A DNA stretch of 64,000 nt from Bin52 sp965243345 (GTDB taxonomy: Bacteria > Pseudomonadota > Alphaproteobacteria > Thalassobaculales > Thalassobaculaceae). The DNA is taken from positions 2,480,001 through 2,544,000 of the forward strand of contig CBDEUR010000003.1 of assembly GCA_965243345.1 (NCBI GenBank), read 5' to 3'. Of this stretch, positions 61,694-64,000 are shown piece by piece (the stretch's first letter is position 1; each line of letters begins with the position of its first letter). The notes under the pieces are model-generated. The model made no database searches. It was not told where the DNA came from and saw only the letters and a list, made by a program, of their open reading frames with translations. The position numbers and the translations under genes were made by a program.

Positions 61694-62297
61694 GGTCCCG
61701 ACGCCACAGTCACTCCCGACAGCCAGGACCCTGTGCACGAACGATCGCCCGGGCGGTGCGCAGGGGGCGATCACGGGGAAGAGGCGACAGTAGATCGTCG
61801 CGTCAGCGGACCGGTCAAGCGCGCACCCGGGCGGACGGGCAGCGCCACCGCGCCGGAATTCACGAAACGGGGGTTTCCGTTCGTGCCGGCGCCGCGCCGG
61901 CACGAACAGGCGCTGCGATCTGTCCCGACAGGATCGCGAGTCCCGATGTCCAGACACGATCGGGCGCCGCGTCCCGGGACCCGAATGACGGTGCCGATGA
62001 CGGCGACGGTCGGTTTCGCACCTGGCGTCCGGATCAACCCTGCGGTGGGGAGAGATCGTGGCGCAGGCCGGCGGTAAGGGCCGGCATCACGAATGACGGA
62101 CGATCCGCCCCACCGGTCACGAGGGCATCGACCCGGTTGCCGCGTTGTCCGTCTGCGCGGATCGCTCCTGCGTCCGTACCGGGGATCCGCGATGCAGGCC
62201 GCTGCAAACCGGCCCTGTGCACCCGCCGGCGTTCTCGTCTACCATGCGCCGTCCGGCGTGCCGTGGCACGCCGCCTTCCTGCGGGGAACCCCCAACC
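61694..62297. other. 604-base divergent gap, no gene seen
   Basis: The stretch separates the start of the RelE-helicase fusion gene from the start of the gamma-glutamyltransferase-like gene. No frame has recognisable similarity; ORFs extended into it from both sides are low-complexity Arg/Pro shadows. It contains the perfect 13-base-arm dyad at 61879-61907. Long gaps like this are rare in this window. Confidence 0.55.
61879..61907. promoter_or_regulatory. Perfect 13-base-arm dyad in the divergent gap
   Basis: Arms GTTCGTGCCGGCG and CGCCGGCACGAAC flank a 3-base centre. It lies about 190 bases before the helicase-fusion start and 390 before the GGT-like start. It could be an operator for a dimeric regulator, a stem-loop in a leader RNA, or a bidirectional terminator of an unseen small transcript. 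No U-run flanks it on either side. Confidence 0.45.
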
Positions 62298-63890
62298 ATG
62301 TCGCTCACCCATGCTCCGGTCCGCGCCCTTGGCGGCGTGGTCGCCTCGGCCCACCCCCTTGCCTCGTCGGCCGGCGCCGAAATGCTGCAAGCCGGCGGCA
62401 CCGCCTTCGACGCCGTCGTTGCGACGGCGGCAACCCTGAACGTCGTCGAGCCGTTCATGTCCGGTCTGGCCGGGCTCGGCATGGCCACCTTCTGGGACGC
62501 ATCGGAGCGCCGGGTCCGAAGTCTCGACTTCACCCCTCCGGTCCCGGCCGGGTTCGATTCGACCCGGGTCAGCCGGGACTCGATCGTCACCGGCCCGATG
62601 GCGAGCGGCGTGCCCGGGAACCTGGCGGGATGGTGCGCCCTGCACGAGACCCGCGGCTCGCTGCCGCTTGCGCGCGTGCTCGAACCAGCGATCCGGCATG
62701 CGCGCAACGGCTTTCCGCTCTCTGCGCTCTACTGTCATCTCGCGACGATGACCGCACCGCATGCGAGCGGGACCGAGTGGCACCGGGTCTACGTGCCCGC
62801 CGGCTCGGAGCCTCGGCAGGAGGACGTTCTCAGGCAACCCGACCTGGCCTCCACGCTCGAGGCCATTGCCGCCGACGGACCAGGCTACCTGTACGGCGGA
62901 CCGCTCGGATCGGCAATGGTCGCGCACCTCGGCCAGCACGGCGGCTGTCTTTCAATGTCGGATCTCACGGCGGTCCGGGCCGAGTTCGTGGACCCGCTGT
63001 CTTCCGGCTATCGCGGACTGGTCGCGCATGTTCCCCCGCCGCCCTGCGAGGCCTTCCAGTTCCTGCTGACGCTTCGCATCCTCGACGGGTTCGACCTCGG
63101 TGCACTCGAACACCTGGGAACAGACCACCTCGACAAGGTGTTCCGCTCCATCCGGCTCGCCGCCGAGACACGGATCATGAACAACAACCGCAGCCTGGCC
63201 GAGATCGAGGCGCTGCTGGGCGAAAGCGAGGTTGCGACACTGCGCGACCGCGTCTCCGACCCCCGGCCGGTCGACGGCCGCACCGAGCAGTTCGGCGACG
63301 CGCCGCCGCCCGAAATCGCCGACGCCCGGGGACATACAACCTCGATGTCGGTTGCCGACCGGTACGGAAACATGGTCTGCATCACCCAGAGTCTCGGTTC
63401 GCAGTGGGGATCGACGGTTGTCATCCCGGGTACCGGCGTGTGCATGAACAACTTCATGAACTGGGGCGATCTCAGTCCCGCGTCCCCGAACTACCTGGTC
63501 GGCGGCAGGAGATGGGCCATGTGCCTGTCACCCGTCATCTGTACCCGCGACGGGCAAGCGACGCTCGCGATCGGAACCCCGGGCAGCTACGGCATCATGC
63601 AGACCCAGGCCCAGGCCATGGTCCACCACGTCGACTTCGGGCTGAACCTCCGCGAGGCCATCGAGGCGCCCCGCGCCCGGCTGTTCGATGGCCGCCGCGT
63701 GGTGGTGGAGAACCGGATCCCGGACACGGTCATCACGGCGCTCGGGGACCGGGGCCACGAAGTCGAACGGGCGGAAACCGGATTTACCATGCTGTGCGGC
63801 GGCATGCAGGCGGTCATGCGTGACCCTGAGACCGGGGCACTGCTGGGCACCGCGGACCCGCGCCGCGACGGATCGGCAGTCGGGATCTGA
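62298..63890 (+). CDS. Gamma-glutamyltransferase-family Ntn hydrolase
   Basis: 530 aa. Start VRALGGVVASAHPLASSAGAEMLQAGG is the GGT entry; the autocleavage nucleophile is Thr347 in GHTTSMSVADRYGN, and the small-subunit motifs SLGSQWGS and IGTPGSYGIM follow. There is no signal peptide, so it is probably cytosolic, unlike classical periplasmic GGT. The glycine pair of the oxyanion region is altered (GSYG instead of the common GGSR), so substrates other than glutathione, such as an amide like oxamate, are plausible. Confidence 0.87.
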   Translation: MSLTHAPVRALGGVVASAHPLASSAGAEMLQAGGTAFDAVVATAATLNVVEPFMSGLAGLGMATFWDASERRVRSLDFTPPVPAGFDSTRVSRDSIVTGPMASGVPGNLAGWCALHETRGSLPLARVLEPAIRHARNGFPLSALYCHLATMTAPHASGTEWHRVYVPAGSEPRQEDVLRQPDLASTLEAIAADGPGYLYGGPLGSAMVAHLGQHGGCLSMSDLTAVRAEFVDPLSSGYRGLVAHVPPPPCEAFQFLLTLRILDGFDLGALEHLGTDHLDKVFRSIRLAAETRIMNNNRSLAEIEALLGESEVATLRDRVSDPRPVDGRTEQFGDAPPPEIADARGHTTSMSVADRYGNMVCITQSLGSQWGSTVVIPGTGVCMNNFMNWGDLSPASPNYLVGGRRWAMCLSPVICTRDGQATLAIGTPGSYGIMQTQAQAMVHHVDFGLNLREAIEAPRARLFDGRRVVVENRIPDTVITALGDRGHEVERAETGFTMLCGGMQAVMRDPETGALLGTADPRRDGSAVGI

Positions 63891-63894
63891 ACTC

Positions 63895-64000
63895 TCAGTC
63901 GGCCTCGCGCCGCCAGGCGAGGATCGCGCTGCCCAGCAGCAGGACCAGGGCCAGCACCTCCGGCAGAAGCCGGGTGGTGTGGACCCCGGTCACGTCATGG
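63895..64000 (-). CDS. C-terminal end of a membrane protein, partial
   Basis: The frame is open from the right window edge to a TGA at 63895. The visible 34 residues form one hydrophobic helix (LLPEVLALVLLLGSAILAW) with a short basic-acidic cytosolic end RREAD, following the positive-inside rule. It converges with the GGT-like gene, with four bases between the stops. The family cannot be told from this much. Confidence 0.4.
   Translation of the reverse strand, partial: HDVTGVHTTRLLPEVLALVLLLGSAILAWRREAD

Noticed and set aside
1..64000. CRISPR arrays, tRNA or rRNA genes, transposases, phage genes
   Set aside because: I found no direct-repeat arrays, cloverleaf sequences, or integrase/transposase motifs on either strand by reading; a covariance-model scan would be needed to exclude small RNAs.

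Overview
The window is a gene-dense, very GC-rich stretch of chromosome from what looks like an alphaproteobacterium (Rhodospirillales-like is my best guess). The evidence is the operon order acpP-fabF-mltG-yicC-gmk, the pair pepA-holC, the block lptF-lptG-lptD-surA-pdxA-ksgA, an SUV3-like helicase, and many TRAP, ABC and hydantoinase-type catabolic genes. Nearly every gene has long shadow ORFs in other frames, as expected at this GC content. I see no tRNA, rRNA, CRISPR array, insertion sequence or prophage.

Region 1 (1-4.4 kb) is a molybdenum hydroxylase operon: the C-terminal end of a large subunit fused to a CoxG-like SRPBCC domain, then FAD and 2Fe-2S subunits, an acyl-CoA ligase and a crotonase. 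Region 2 (4.4-16.2 kb) holds htpG, divergent from a SUV3-like helicase gene, a NodB-fold amidohydrolase, and a minus-strand dipeptide-type ABC importer (two ATPases, two permeases, binding protein) with an SDR. Region 3 (16.4-28.1 kb) has a VapBC module, an AT-rich island, HyuA-HyuB pair 1, an AmpG-like MFS permease, a TAXI-TRAP importer and a HigBA module. Region 4 (28.2-43.2 kb) has class II aldolase, SDR, HyuA-HyuB pair 2, M20 peptidase, Hsp15-like S4 protein, MFS permease, a D-cysteine desulfhydrase-like enzyme, a D-2-hydroxyacid dehydrogenase, two GST-fold proteins, an epoxide hydrolase and an aldo/keto reductase. This is an accessory catabolic region built around opening C-N bonds.

Region 5 (43.2-57.3 kb) is core housekeeping: holC, pepA, the LPS export and outer-membrane assembly genes lptF, lptG, lptD and surA, then pdxA and ksgA, followed on the opposite strand by gmk, yicC, mltG, fabF and acpP. 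Region 6 (57.4-64 kb) is accessory again: a DadA-like FAD oxidase, an acetamidase/formamidase, a RelE-fold/UvrD-type helicase fusion, a gamma-glutamyltransferase-like enzyme, and the end of a membrane protein.

The points most worth a second look are the CoxL-CoxG fusion with a basic amphipathic tail, the RelE-like/SF1 helicase fusion, two toxin-antitoxin modules that both look leaderless, strong perfect hairpins between binding-protein and permease genes of two unrelated transporters, and an isolated 13-bp-arm dyad in a 604-base gap.
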